64,000 nt of DNA, from positions 2,170,001-2,234,000 of the forward strand of contig NZ_CP042241.1 in NCBI RefSeq assembly GCF_007833275.1. Reading direction: 5' to 3'. This document shows positions 17,675 to 26,606 of the stretch, piece after piece. Position 1 is the stretch's first letter; the number at the start of each line of letters is the position of its first letter. The notes under the pieces are model-generated. The model was given only the letters and a program-made list of their open reading frames with translations. It was not told the DNA's origin and ran no database searches. Source of the stretch: Salarchaeum sp. JOR-1. Its GTDB lineage: Archaea; Halobacteriota; Halobacteria; Halobacteriales; Halobacteriaceae. A program made the translations under genes and the position numbers.

Positions 17675-17935
17675 ATGGAGGAAGTGCTGTTCGAGAGCGA
17701 GACGGAGGAATCGCGCGCTGCGGTCGCGGACTACCTGCGGTCGGTCGCCGACCGACTCGACGACGGCGCGGTGACGCTCCGCTCGGGCGACGAGGAACTC
17801 ACGGTGAATCCGCCCGAGACGGTTGAGTTCGAGGTGAAAGTCGAGCGCGAGGGCGCGGAGACGAGCCTCGAACTCGAACTGGAGTGGGCGGAGGACGCGA
17901 GCGGGGAGTCCGGCGGCGGGTTCGAAGTCGCGTGA
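17675..17935 (+). CDS. Amphi-Trp domain protein
   Basis: An 86-residue acidic protein that matches the amphi-Trp domain: an N-terminal strand EEVLFESE, the helix RAAVADYLRSVADRLDDG, and beta-strands ending in LELELEWAED with the conserved tryptophan. Such proteins are widespread in haloarchaea and some bacteria, and their role is not established. ATG 17675 starts exactly at the domain. The gene is followed by a small HTH gene 57 bases later. Confidence 0.85.
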   Translation: MEEVLFESETEESRAAVADYLRSVADRLDDGAVTLRSGDEELTVNPPETVEFEVKVEREGAETSLELELEWAEDASGESGGGFEVA

Positions 17936-17992
17936 ACGCGGGAGGGCGCAGGACGACAGTACTTTAGCGGACGTGTGCGACGCTCGACACGG

Positions 17993-18232
17993 ATGGGCGA
18001 CGACGTAGACCTCTCGGCGGTGTCGCCGCGCGCGTGGCGACTGCTCCGGGTGGCCGCCGGGTACGAACAACGCGGTGTCGAGCGCGAGATAGACGGTCTC
18101 CTCCAGGCGCACGTCTCGATGCTGGAGTCGGGGAGTCGCGGGCTGTCGGGCGATCGTCGGCGACTGCTCTTCGAGTTGTACGCCGCGGAGCTCAGCGCGG
18201 AGCAGGTGCGCGTGCTGGTACGGCACTTCTAA
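17993..18232 (+). CDS. Small XRE-like helix-turn-helix protein
   Basis: A 79-residue protein whose residues 15-65 fit a compact helix-turn-helix of the XRE type (LLRVAAGYEQRGVEREI, then HVSMLESGSRGLS as recognition helix). It may act as a DNA-binding regulator, but no target is apparent. The gene lies between the amphi-Trp and SLC13 genes on the same strand, and an ATTACGTATAGG box at about 18249 suggests a separate start for the downstream transporter. Confidence 0.65.
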   Translation: MGDDVDLSAVSPRAWRLLRVAAGYEQRGVEREIDGLLQAHVSMLESGSRGLSGDRRRLLFELYAAELSAEQVRVLVRHF

Positions 18233-18282
18233 TCCGTATCGGAAATCATTACGTATAGGGGTGGTTAGCGGACGTTGTATCA

Positions 18283-19872
18283 ATGATACAGATGGACATT
18301 CGGAGTCCGCGCGGCCGCCTCGTCACGTTCCTCGTGGCCGCACTTCTCGCCGTCGTCGTCGGGTTCGGCCCCGACCTCACCGGACTCTCCCTGAAAGGAC
18401 AGTACGCGCTCGCCACCCTCGTCTTCGCCGCCGTGCTCTGGGTGACCGGCGCGATACCGCTCGCCGTCACCGCGCTCGCGATACCCGTCCTGCTCACCGC
18501 GTTCGGCGTCTACCCCGACATCGACGCCGCGCTCTCCGGGTTCGCCGACCACCTCATCTTCCTCTTCATCGCGGGGTTCATGCTCGCGAACGCGCTCCAG
18601 AAGTACGACATCGACCGCCGCATCGCGCTCTACATCATGGCGCGCATGGGCTCGACGCCCCGGCGGCTCATCGGCGCGATAATGATCGCGACCGCGCTCC
18701 TCTCGATGTGGGTGTCGAACACCGCCACCACCGCGATGATGACGCCCATCGCGCTCGGCGTGCTCGCGCAGGTCGTCGGCCGGGACGACGTCCAAGAGCA
18801 GGAGGACGACGCCGCGTCCTTCTCGAACATCCAGATTTCGACCCTGCTCGGCACCGCGTACGCCGCCTCCGTCGGCGGCGTCGGCACGCTCATCGGCACC
18901 CCACCGAACGCCGTCGTCGCCGCCGTCCTCGAACAGCAACTCGGCTACAGTATCAGCTTCGCGGAGTGGCTCATCATCGGCATCCCCATCGTCGTCGTCA
19001 CGCTCCCAATCGTCTGGTACGTCCTCACGTTCCGGCTGTTCCCACCCGAGATCAGCGACGTGAGCGACGCCCGCGAACAGGCCCGCGAGTACCTCGCGGA
19101 GGAGGGCGACCTCGGGCCGCGCGCCCGCCGCGTCGCATACATCTTCGCCGCGACCGCCGGCCTCTGGGTGCTCGGCGGCCTCAGCGGCCCGCTCCACTGG
19201 CTGCTCGAAACGGCGCTCGGCCTCGACCTCTCAAGCGCGTTCTGGACGACGCTCTACGGCGGGTCGGGCGAAACCCTGCTCGGCGTCGACGGCCACCAGG
19301 GCCTCCTCTACTACGTGATGGTCGGTCTGTACGCCATCCCCGCGATCGTCCTCGCGGACACCGTCGAGTGGGACGACCTCGAAGACATCGACTGGGGGAC
19401 GATCCTCCTCTTCGGCGGCGGTATCGCGCTCGCCGACGCGTTCGCCGCGACCGGCGCGACGCGCTGGATCGCGTCGGGTATCTTCACGAACCTCACGGGC
19501 GCGCCCGTGTTCGCCATCGTGTTCGCGGTCGTCCTGCTCATCATCTTCCTCACGGAGATGACGTCGAACACCGCGACCGCGACCATCGTCGTTCCCGTGC
19601 TCGTCAGCCTCGGGAGCGTGCTCGCTGGCACGCTCGGCGTCCTCCCCGAAGCCGCCGCGGTCTTCCTCGCCGTCTCCGGCGCGGTCGCCGCGAGCTTCGC
19701 GTTCGCGCTCCCCGTCGCCACGCCGCCGAACGCCATCGTCTTCGGCAGCGGCTACATCCGGCAGAAACACATGATGCGCGCCGGCATCGTCCTCAACCTC
19801 ATCATGACGCTCGTACTGACGGTGCTCATCACCGCGCTCTTCTACTTCGTCTGGCCCGCCGTTCTCTGGTAG
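18283..19872 (+). CDS. SLC13/DASS-type sodium-coupled anion transporter
   Basis: A 529-residue membrane transporter with about 12 hydrophobic segments and two inverted repeats. The hallmark Ser-Asn-Thr motifs of the divalent anion:Na+ symporter family are at S145 (SNTATTAMMTP) and S428 (SNTATATIVVP). Family substrates are C4-dicarboxylates, citrate or sulfate; the sequence does not separate them. Two near-adjacent ATGs (18283 and 18292) are possible starts. The acidic loop around 165-185 faces the cytoplasm. Confidence 0.9.
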   Translation: MIQMDIRSPRGRLVTFLVAALLAVVVGFGPDLTGLSLKGQYALATLVFAAVLWVTGAIPLAVTALAIPVLLTAFGVYPDIDAALSGFADHLIFLFIAGFMLANALQKYDIDRRIALYIMARMGSTPRRLIGAIMIATALLSMWVSNTATTAMMTPIALGVLAQVVGRDDVQEQEDDAASFSNIQISTLLGTAYAASVGGVGTLIGTPPNAVVAAVLEQQLGYSISFAEWLIIGIPIVVVTLPIVWYVLTFRLFPPEISDVSDAREQAREYLAEEGDLGPRARRVAYIFAATAGLWVLGGLSGPLHWLLETALGLDLSSAFWTTLYGGSGETLLGVDGHQGLLYYVMVGLYAIPAIVLADTVEWDDLEDIDWGTILLFGGGIALADAFAATGATRWIASGIFTNLTGAPVFAIVFAVVLLIIFLTEMTSNTATATIVVPVLVSLGSVLAGTLGVLPEAAAVFLAVSGAVAASFAFALPVATPPNAIVFGSGYIRQKHMMRAGIVLNLIMTLVLTVLITALFYFVWPAVLW

Positions 19873-19957
19873 GCCGGACACGTCGCTCCCGGTTTTGATA
19901 CGGCGTGAGAAGACGAAGTAGTGACTACGCGGTGTAGTTTCAGAAGGGGAAAGGCAT

Positions 19958-20040
19958 GACCCCGGAAAACCCGGGGTCGCTGCCGCCCTGAATTGGTCCC
20001 CGCTGACGCTTCGGCCCTCCAAGCGAAGCGTCACCTGAAT
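19958..20040. repeat. Two perfect hairpins flanked by CCTGAAT direct repeats
   Basis: In the 216-base gap after the SLC13 gene there is a GACCCCGG / CCGGGGTC stem (19958-19965 and 19971-19978, 5-base loop) and a second perfect 10-base stem TGACGCTTCG / CGAAGCGTCA (20004-20013 and 20024-20033, 10-base loop). The second stem is bracketed by CCTGAAT copies at 19987-19993 and 20034-20040. The first could end the SLC13 transcript. The second looks like the subterminal hairpin of an IS200/IS605-type element end, but no transposase lies beside it. Confidence 0.5.
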
Positions 20041-20088
20041 CAAACGGCCCTACAAGGATAAAGGTATCGCCTCCTGGAACCTCTGCCG

Positions 20089-20235
20089 CTAAATGTATTC
20101 CTCCTCCAACACCCATCCGAGTGCGCGTTTGTAGTACGTGAACATTTCTCGAACGCCTTTGTGGTTCATCTCCTCCGATTCGAGCTGTTCGACGAGGAAC
20201 TCGTACTGCTCTCGAATCTCGTCTTCGTCGCGCAT
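20089..20235 (-). CDS. Small acidic helical protein, 48 aa
   Basis: ATG 20235 opens a 48-residue frame beginning MRDEDEIREQYEFLVEQL and ending WVLEEEYI. Charged heptad-like spacing suggests two helices. Small proteins with a GMNHKGVRE-like centre and a WVLEEE end are familiar in haloarchaea, here EEMNHKGVREMF, and their function is unknown. Coding support comes from the composition and the family-like pattern, because the frame is short. Confidence 0.6.
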   Translation of the reverse strand: MRDEDEIREQYEFLVEQLESEEMNHKGVREMFTYYKRALGWVLEEEYI

Positions 20236-20320
20236 ACTCGAGAGTAGGGCGTGCGCTCGGAAAAGTCCCAGTCACGTTCCGCACGAGCGACTGAACGCAC
20301 CCAGAACTGAGCGCTCCTGA

Positions 20321-20773
20321 CTACGCGTCACCCCCGTCCTTGGCCGCGGTTAACGGCTGTCTGCTCGCGAGCGAACACGCGAATGCGGGGTGTTCGACGA
20401 AGAACCACACCACCATGTGGCGCCGCCCGCCGGTGAGCCCGGTCGCGGACACGTCCTCGGCCGTGAACTCCGTGGGGAGGCGGTCGAACAACCGAGCGGC
20501 CTCGTCGAACGACTCGAACACCTTCCGGTGGCCGGCCGAGTCCGCACCCCGGCGTTCGACCACGAACGACCCGTCGAGCCGTCGCTCGCAGGCGGTGTTC
20601 AGGAACTCGTCGCGGGCGGTGAGCGCGTCTTCGAGTTCGTCGCGTAACGCGTCGGCCTGCTCGCGGCTGAGGCCGTGGACGTGCCCGTCGACTTCGACGT
20701 GGACGGTTCGGCCGTCGGCGGTCGCGGCGGGAGGAGGACTACTGGACGAGAATTTCTCGACCAGCCGCCTCAC
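20321..20773 (-). CDS. Conserved haloarchaeal protein, 150 aa, GTG start
   Basis: A 150-residue protein with a low-complexity start (residues 8-20 rich in S, P and A), a helical segment with LSREQADALRDELEDAL (about 34-50), and a C-terminal beta-rich part with FVVERRGADSAGHRKVF and HMVVWFFVEHP. No named domain is recognised. The start must be GTG 20773, because an in-frame TAA lies three codons upstream. The downstream neighbour is the 48-aa gene. Confidence 0.7.
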   Translation of the reverse strand: MRRLVEKFSSSSPPPAATADGRTVHVEVDGHVHGLSREQADALRDELEDALTARDEFLNTACERRLDGSFVVERRGADSAGHRKVFESFDEAARLFDRLPTEFTAEDVSATGLTGGRRHMVVWFFVEHPAFACSLASRQPLTAAKDGGDA

Positions 20774-21022
20774 GGCGGCTTACTCTATCCTCGGACACGG
20801 AAACCGTGTGTTGAGACATCACGTGAGTGTATCGCACGCCCACGGATAAGTGTAGGGGGTCGTGCAGACCCACGGTTCATGGAGGATGGCGCGTCCAGCG
20901 GACAGCGTGACCTACCCACCGGAGAGCGGGCGGGAGCGAAATCCCGCGGCGGACGCCCGTTCCCGCGACTACCGCCGCGTGCACACCACGCATTCTTTGA
21001 GCGCGCAGCACCCACGAGGAGT

Positions 21023-21739
21023 ATGGAGATCCGCGGGAAGCGCGAGTGCACCGAGTGCGGGACGCGCTGGTCGTATTACGAGACCGGGAGCGTGACGTGC
21101 CCGAACTGCGGGAGCATACGGAGTGTCGGAACTGCCGACGAGCGCACCTACCACACGGACGTGGCGTCGGCGCTCGATCTCGACGATGCGCGCCGGCAGG
21201 CCGCGGACGGGACGCTCGCGGAGGCCGCCGAAGCGGCGGCGAGCGCGGCGAACGAGTACGTCCGCGAGCGCGGGTTCGTCTCGGGCGGCGACCTCCGCGA
21301 CCTCGATGACGCGTACCTTACGGCGCGCGAACTCGGGTACGTCGCGTCCGAGCTCGAACGCGCCCTCTCCGTCGATGACGACGAGGAATACTACTTCCTA
21401 GCGCTGCTGCGCGGCGCGGACGACGGTGAGCGCCCCGACGAGCGCGACGTTCCGGGGTCGCTCGCTGACGTGCGCGGACTCGCGTACGCGACCGCGGTCG
21501 GCGAGTACCGCCGCGAAATCCGGTCGTGGCTCGACACCCGAGACGACGAACCCGAGAACGCCCGCGCGCTCCTCGAAACCCTCGGCGACCACGTGAAGCG
21601 CGTGCAGGCGCTCGACGGCGACGTGTCCCTCGACACGTCCGAGCGGGTCGTCGCCGCGGCGCGCGCGGTCGGGGACTACGTTCGGAGCGGCGCCGAGGAG
21701 GACGCCGCGCGTTCGCGCGCCCTGCTCGACGACCTATAG
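21023..21739 (+). CDS. TFIIB-type zinc-ribbon haloarchaeal protein
   Basis: A 238-residue protein with an N-terminal zinc ribbon ([14 protein letters not shown]...CPNCGS, cysteines at about 9, 12, 28 and 31) followed by a long acidic, mainly helical region. It is typical of a haloarchaeal family of unknown function. I chose ATG 21023 because the ribbon begins nine residues later and a CATTCTTTGAG box lies about 28 bases upstream. An in-frame ATG at 20879 also has a TATA-like box before it but would add an arginine-rich stretch unlike coding sequence. The stop overlaps the convergent esterase gene by six bases. Confidence 0.75.
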   Translation: MEIRGKRECTECGTRWSYYETGSVTCPNCGSIRSVGTADERTYHTDVASALDLDDARRQAADGTLAEAAEAAASAANEYVRERGFVSGGDLRDLDDAYLTARELGYVASELERALSVDDDEEYYFLALLRGADDGERPDERDVPGSLADVRGLAYATAVGEYRREIRSWLDTRDDEPENARALLETLGDHVKRVQALDGDVSLDTSERVVAAARAVGDYVRSGAEEDAARSRALLDDL

Positions 21740-22711
21740 GTTCCGGCGGAGATCGGCGGCGAGATCCCCGAGCACGTCGTGGGCGGGCGAGAGGTCGACG
21801 AGCCCCGTGTTCATCGTGAGAATGCCGTGAATCAGTCCGGGATAGTGGTATCGCTCCACGGAGACACCGGCCGTTTCGAGGCGGTCGGCGTACGCCTGAC
21901 CCTCGTCGCGGAGCGGGTCGAACCCGCACGTGACGACGACCGCTGGTGGGAGGGCGCCGTGACCTGCGGCCTCCAGGGGCGCAGCGTACGGGTTCATCCC
22001 GTCGAGGTCGCTGTCGAGGTAGTGATCCTCGAAGTACGCCATGTCGTCGCGGGTGAGGAAGTAGCCCTCACCGTTCTCCTCGTGGCTCGGCCACGAGCGC
22101 AGCAGCGACACGGTCGGATAGACGAGCACCTGGCGCGCGATGTCGGGCGGGTTCGTGTCCGCAGCGCTCCACGGCGCAGGGGCGTCGTTCTCGGCTTGGT
22201 CGCGTGCGAGGAGGCTGACGACTGCGGCGAGGTTCCCGCCCGCGCTGTCGCCGGCGACGGCGAGCCGGTTCGGGTCGACACCGAGGTCGTCCGCGCGTTC
22301 GCTCACCCACCGGGTCGCGGCGTACGCGTCCTCCACGGCTGCGGGGAACGGGTGTTCGGGCGCGAGGCGATAGTCCACGGAGACGACGACGCACTCCGAC
22401 TCGATCGCGAGTTCGCGGCAGGCGGCGTCGTGGCTGTCGAGCGACCCGAGGACGAATCCGCCGCCGTGGAAGAACACGACGACGGGCGCGTCCCCACCGG
22501 TGTCGGGGTCGTAGATTCGGAGCGGGATGTCGCCGTCCGGCCCGGGTATCTCGCGGTCGGTGACGGACTCGACAGCGGGGCCGTCAGCGCCGCTGTTCAG
22601 GCGTTCGAGGAGGCCGCGGGCCTCCGTGGGCGGGAGGTCGTGAATCTCGGGGCCGCCCATCGCGTCGAGTCGGTCGAGGAACTCCCGCACGTCCGAGTGG
22701 AGGTTCGGCAT
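21734..22711 (-). CDS. Alpha/beta hydrolase, hormone-sensitive lipase type
   Basis: A 325-residue esterase of the HSL/family IV group. The oxyanion motif is [11 protein letters not shown] (about 79-89), the nucleophile serine lies in GDSAGGN (about 153-159), and the acid and base residues in [10 protein letters not shown] and GLIHGI near the C terminus. It should hydrolyse short-chain acyl esters in the cytoplasm; the natural substrate is unknown. No signal peptide is present. It lies downstream of nothing obvious and ends tail-to-tail with the zinc-ribbon gene. Confidence 0.9.
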   Translation of the reverse strand: MPNLHSDVREFLDRLDAMGGPEIHDLPPTEARGLLERLNSGADGPAVESVTDREIPGPDGDIPLRIYDPDTGGDAPVVVFFHGGGFVLGSLDSHDAACRELAIESECVVVSVDYRLAPEHPFPAAVEDAYAATRWVSERADDLGVDPNRLAVAGDSAGGNLAAVVSLLARDQAENDAPAPWSAADTNPPDIARQVLVYPTVSLLRSWPSHEENGEGYFLTRDDMAYFEDHYLDSDLDGMNPYAAPLEAAGHGALPPAVVVTCGFDPLRDEGQAYADRLETAGVSVERYHYPGLIHGILTMNTGLVDLSPAHDVLGDLAADLRRNL

Positions 22712-22743
22712 ACCCTATCAGCGCTCGCGGCCGGGGAAAAAGG

Positions 22744-23637
22744 TCAGGGGAGGTCGACGGGCACGCCCTCGATGTCGCTCGCGGCCTTCACGGTGTTGTA
22801 GAGGAGCATCGCGCGCGTCATCGGGCCGACGCCGCCGGGGACGGGCGTGATAGCGTCCGCCTTCTGTTTCGCGCTCTCGAAGTCCACGTCGCCGACGAGC
22901 CGATACCCCTTCTCGGTGTCCGCGTCCACGCGGTTGATACCGACGTCGATGACGGTCGTTCCCTCGGTGAGCATGTCGCCGTCCACGAGACCGGGGACGC
23001 CGACCGCGGCGACGACGATGTCCGCGCGCCGGGTGTGCGCGGCGAGGTCGTCCGTCCGGGAGTGACAGACGGTGACGGTGGCGTTTCCGCCCTCGGCCTT
23101 CTGGAGGAGGAGGTTCGCGAGCGGCTTCCCGACGATTTTCGACCGGCCGACGACGACGACTTCCGTCCCGGCGGGGTCGATGCCCTCGGACGCGAGGAGC
23201 TTCTGGACGCCGTGGGGCGTGCATGGCTTGAATCGGGGGTTGCCCGCGACGAGTCGGCCGACGTTCTCGGGGTGGAAGCCGTCCACGTCCTTCGCGGGCG
23301 AGACCGCGGAGAGCACGCGCTCGTCGGGCACGTGGTCGGGCGTCGGGTCCTGAACGAGAATGCCGTGTACGTCGTCGCGGTCGTTGAGCGACTGGACGGT
23401 GTCGAACAGCTCCTCGGCGGGCGCGTCGGAGTCGATTCGCACGTCCTCGGCGGCGATGCCGACCTCCTCGCAGTCGCGCTGCTTCATCGAGACGTAGGTG
23501 TCGCTCGCCTGTGTGTCGTTCATCAGAACCGTGGCGAGGCGCGGCGTCACGCCGGCGTCACGGAGCGTGTCGACGACGGCGGAGACGTCCTCGCGTACGT
23601 CGGCGGCGACGGCGTTCCCATCGATGACGGTGGTCAT
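22744..23637 (-). CDS. folD: Bifunctional methylenetetrahydrofolate dehydrogenase/cyclohydrolase
   Basis: A 297-residue FolD. The catalytic lysine motif is YVSMKQRDCEEVG (about 48-60), the NADP loop is VVVGRSKIVGKPLA (about 158-171), and the family signature PVPGGVGPMTRAML is near residue 265. FolD interconverts methylene-, methenyl- and formyl-tetrahydrofolate, supplying C1 units for purines and initiator chemistry. It follows glyA after 87 bases on the same strand, which makes a folate C1 module; an A/T-rich stretch at about 23660-23690 could give it a second promoter. Confidence 0.95.
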   Translation of the reverse strand: MTTVIDGNAVAADVREDVSAVVDTLRDAGVTPRLATVLMNDTQASDTYVSMKQRDCEEVGIAAEDVRIDSDAPAEELFDTVQSLNDRDDVHGILVQDPTPDHVPDERVLSAVSPAKDVDGFHPENVGRLVAGNPRFKPCTPHGVQKLLASEGIDPAGTEVVVVGRSKIVGKPLANLLLQKAEGGNATVTVCHSRTDDLAAHTRRADIVVAAVGVPGLVDGDMLTEGTTVIDVGINRVDADTEKGYRLVGDVDFESAKQKADAITPVPGGVGPMTRAMLLYNTVKAASDIEGVPVDLP

Positions 23638-23724
23638 GTCCGAGCGTGGGCGCGCGCCCCCCTTCAAATTGCTGGTTCGTGTATAACGGGAGGGCTATTG
23701 GAGTTAGATTGTGCGTGTTTGTGC

Positions 23725-24972
23725 CTATTCGTAGACGGGGTGGTCGTCGCAGAGTTCCTGCACGTCCGCAGCGACTTCGGCGTATACCTCGGCATCACCG
23801 ACGTTGTCCACGACGCGCGCGATGCAGTCCGCGACGGCCTCCATGTCGTCGGTATCGAACCCGCGAGTGGTGAGGGCGGGCGTGCCGGCGCGGATGCCCG
23901 AGGGATCGAACGCAGACCGTGTCTCGCCGGGAACGGTGTTCGCGTTCAGGACGATACCGACCTCGTCCAGCGCCTCCTCGGCGTCCCCGCCGGACACGTC
24001 GGGGTGAGACTCGCGGAGGTCGGCGAGCACGAGATGGGTGTCGGTGCCGCCGGAGACGAGGGAGAAGCCGTGTTCCTGGAGGCGGTCACCGAGCGCCTTG
24101 GCGTTCCGCACGACCTGCGCGGCGTACTCCGCGAAGTCGGGGTCGAGCGCTTCGCCGAACCCGACGGCCTTCCCGGCGATGTTGTGCATCAGCGGGCCGC
24201 CCTGTGCGCCCGGGAACACCGCGGAGTCCACGGCATCCGCGTACTCCTCGTCGCACATGATGATGCCACCGCGACCCGCGCGGATGGTCTTGTGGGTGGA
24301 CCCGGTGACGAAGTCCGCGATACCCACGGGGCTCGGGTGTTCGCCCGCCGCGACCAGGCCCGTGATGTGGGCGATGTCCGCCATGTGGTAGGCGTCCGCG
24401 GCGTCCGCGGCCGCCTGAACGGCCTCCCAGTCCACGACGCGCGGGTACGCGGAGAACCCGGAGACGACCATGTCAGGTTCGAACTCCTGGGCCGTCGCCA
24501 GCAGGTCGTCGTAGTCGATGCGGCCCGTTTCAGGGTTGATTTCGTAGTGCTCGACCTCGTAGAGCTTCCCCGCGAAGTTCGCGGTGTGGCCGTGGCTGAG
24601 GTGGCCGCCGTGCGTCAGGTCGAGGCTGAGAATCTTGTCTCCGGGTTCGAGGACGGCGAAGTACACGCCCATGTTCGCCGACGACCCCGAGTGGGGCTGG
24701 ACGTTCACGTGGTCTGCGCCCCAGAGTTCCTTCGCGCGCTCGATGGCGAGTTCCTCCACGTCGTCCGCGTACTCACAGCCCGCGTAGTACCGGCTCCCCG
24801 GGTAGCCTTCCGCGTACTTGTTCGTGAGCGCGCTCCCCTGCGCCTGGAGTACGGCCTCGCTCGCGTGGTTCTCGCTCGCGATCATCGCGAGCGTGTCCTC
24901 CTGGCGCTCGTCTTCGCCTTCGAGCGCGTCCGCGACGGCGCCGTCGACCTCTCGGACTTTGTCGTAGCGCAT
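23725..24972 (-). CDS. glyA: Serine hydroxymethyltransferase
   Basis: A 415-residue SHMT, the usual length. The PLP lysine is in TGSTHKTIRAGRGG (about 223-236), and the substrate motifs SENHASEAV and YAEGYPGSRYYAGCE lie at about 33-70. It converts serine and tetrahydrofolate to glycine and methylene-THF, which FolD encoded next can process. I chose ATG 24972; a TATA-like box ends about 25 bases upstream, fitting a leaderless transcript. The tnpB element is inserted just upstream of this promoter. Confidence 0.96.
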   Translation of the reverse strand: MRYDKVREVDGAVADALEGEDERQEDTLAMIASENHASEAVLQAQGSALTNKYAEGYPGSRYYAGCEYADDVEELAIERAKELWGADHVNVQPHSGSSANMGVYFAVLEPGDKILSLDLTHGGHLSHGHTANFAGKLYEVEHYEINPETGRIDYDDLLATAQEFEPDMVVSGFSAYPRVVDWEAVQAAADAADAYHMADIAHITGLVAAGEHPSPVGIADFVTGSTHKTIRAGRGGIIMCDEEYADAVDSAVFPGAQGGPLMHNIAGKAVGFGEALDPDFAEYAAQVVRNAKALGDRLQEHGFSLVSGGTDTHLVLADLRESHPDVSGGDAEEALDEVGIVLNANTVPGETRSAFDPSGIRAGTPALTTRGFDTDDMEAVADCIARVVDNVGDAEVYAEVAADVQELCDDHPVYE

Positions 24973-24996
24973 GCGTGAATCGGGCGCACGCGGCGG

Positions 24997-25007
24997 CATA
25001 AGTGTAC
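24997..25007 (-). promoter_or_regulatory. glyA TATA box
   Basis: On the minus strand TACACTTATGC (24997-25007) lies 25-35 bases before the glyA ATG, the correct place for a haloarchaeal TATA element. The insertion element ends only about 25 bases further out, so the BRE side of the promoter is close to the element junction. Confidence 0.5.
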
Positions 25008-25024
25008 CCACCTCCGGCAGCGAT

Positions 25025-25190
25025 CCACTTGACATCCTCCTCCGCCTTCAGGCGGAGGAATCCCGCGGTTGGGATATTACGGTTTGCAGTCTCCCACCTC
25101 TCGTTGCGGTTGGAATCCGCAGGAGAGGTCATACAGGTAGACTCCGGGCTGTGCCAACCAGCCGGTACTCCTATCCCCGGACAACTGCCC
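25025..25190 (-). ncRNA. Probable omega RNA (reRNA) of the tnpB element
   Basis: By analogy with characterised TnpB systems, the guide RNA scaffold covers the end of tnpB and the right end of the element and its guide is read from flanking DNA. Here the scaffold would include the tnpB tail and the 25039-25058 hairpin, and the guide would be the bases just below about 25031 towards glyA. The boundaries are inferred only. Confidence 0.4.
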
Positions 25191-26540
25191 GGTAGACTCG
25201 GAGTTACTTTCCTCGTTGATGTCCAGACGGATGTTCTCCGCCCCGTTCACGTCCGCATTATAGGCCGCATCACACGACTCGCAGACGTACAACCCGCGTT
25301 CGACACGCTGACTGTCGTCTTCTCTCCCACAAACGCAACACGTTTTACTCGTGTCGCGCTCGGACACTTCCACGACCTCGATACCCTCGACCTTCGCCTT
25401 GTATTCGAGAATCGAGGTGAAGCGGTCGAACGCCCACCCGTGTAGGTCGAGGTTGCCGTGCCGACCCCAGTTCTTCGACTCTCCATCTTCGTCCTCGCGC
25501 ACGCCTTCCAAGTCTCCGACGTTGATGCGGCCAACGCCTTTCTCGACACACCGCTGGACGATGTGTTTGGCGAGACTATGGAAGAAGTGAGTGCGGCGTT
25601 CTGACCACTTCGCGTGGAGACGAGTGGCCCTGTCGCCACTGCTGTCGTCGCATTTAGCGATTTCTTTCGGGAAGTAGTAGCCGTCCTGTTTCAGGCGGTT
25701 GCCGGGATACAGGTCGGCGTCTTCGGTGCTGTAGGCGACAGCAGCGAAGTTGCTGATGCCGAGGTCAATGCCCGCTGTCTCGTTACCGGGAGCGTTGGGC
25801 GTCTCGATTTCGTCTTTACAGACGAGGTGTAACTCCCATCGCTCTTTCTGCTGGTCGTAGACAGCGCGAACCTGTTGCAGGTTATCAACTTCGACACTGG
25901 GGCGAGTCTCGTACTCAACAAGGATGTATTCCCACGCTCGGGGGTGTTCCTTGTGGTTCGCGCCCTTCGACAGGCGAACACGGTTGTTCTTGGTGTCGTG
26001 GCGAATGCCGTTTTGCTTCCACGTCACCGTGCTGCGTGGGTGTTCTTCGTGGACGCGGCGACCCTGTTGGTCGTAGTAGTTTTGTTTGCGGTAGCCGGGC
26101 GGATTGTCCCGTTCGTCATCACTGGAGTACCACGAGTTGAAGGCTTCAGCGAGTTCCTCCAGAACCCGCTGACTGGACTGACTGTGCAGTCCCTTGTACT
26201 TATCATGAGTCTTCAACTCGTCTTTTAACTCCTCGTGGTCGGGAATCTCCCCGGTCTCCTCCCAGACTTGCCGGGAGTGGTAGTTGGCGACGTTCCAGAG
26301 TTTGCTGGCACTCCACCCGTGGCGGTCAAGCGAGTCCTCTACCTGACTGTGGTTGAGGATTTTCGCTCGGTGAGTGCAGTGGACTTCCAGCATCGTGAAA
26401 CGTCTGTATAATCGCTTATACTCGATTCACTTGTAAAGGGTGGGTTTGAGAACGGTGGAATATCCGGCCCTGCTGGAGTCGGTGGGATGGGTCACTGAGT
26501 GACGGCGTGTATCCACGGCCTGAAGGCCGTGGTATTGCGC
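25031..26540 (-). mobile_element. IS1341-type (IS200/IS605) insertion element with tnpB only
   Basis: The element is bounded by two subterminal hairpins: CCTCCGCC-TTCA-GGCGGAGG at 25039-25058 (right end, downstream of tnpB) and CCACGGCC-TGAA-GGCCGTGG at 26513-26532 (left end). Between them lies one intact tnpB and no tnpA, so movement would need a Y1 transposase in trans. Exact ends are uncertain by some bases because these elements have no terminal inverted repeats or target duplication; I placed them just outside the hairpins. Confidence 0.8.
25077..26393 (-). CDS. tnpB: TnpB RNA-guided nuclease of an IS1341-type element
   Basis: A 438-residue TnpB that looks complete. The RuvC residues are in GIDLGISNFAA (first Asp, about 214), VGDLEGVRED (Glu, about 298) and AYNADVNGAEN (last Asp, about 385). 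The zinc ribbon is CCVCGRE and CESCDA. The N-terminal helical part begins MLEVHCTHRAKI, typical of haloarchaeal versions. TnpB proteins are programmable DNA nucleases guided by an RNA from the element's right end and help retain the element after excision. Composition is less GC-rich than its neighbours, as expected for a mobile gene. Confidence 0.95.
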   Translation of the reverse strand: MLEVHCTHRAKILNHSQVEDSLDRHGWSASKLWNVANYHSRQVWEETGEIPDHEELKDELKTHDKYKGLHSQSSQRVLEELAEAFNSWYSSDDERDNPPGYRKQNYYDQQGRRVHEEHPRSTVTWKQNGIRHDTKNNRVRLSKGANHKEHPRAWEYILVEYETRPSVEVDNLQQVRAVYDQQKERWELHLVCKDEIETPNAPGNETAGIDLGISNFAAVAYSTEDADLYPGNRLKQDGYYFPKEIAKCDDSSGDRATRLHAKWSERRTHFFHSLAKHIVQRCVEKGVGRINVGDLEGVREDEDGESKNWGRHGNLDLHGWAFDRFTSILEYKAKVEGIEVVEVSERDTSKTCCVCGREDDSQRVERGLYVCESCDAAYNADVNGAENIRLDINEESNSESTGQLSGDRSTGWLAQPGVYLYDLSCGFQPQREVGDCKP

Positions 26541-26606
26541 CTACTCAGCGTATAATCCAACATTCCGCTCGACAGGAATATATGTGCGTGGGGTGTACCG
26601 AACTCC

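Noticed and set aside
20879..21022. Upstream ATG of the TFIIB-ribbon gene with a TATA-like box before it
   Set aside because: The 48 added residues are arginine- and proline-rich and precede the conserved ribbon start. Another promoter box fits ATG 21023.
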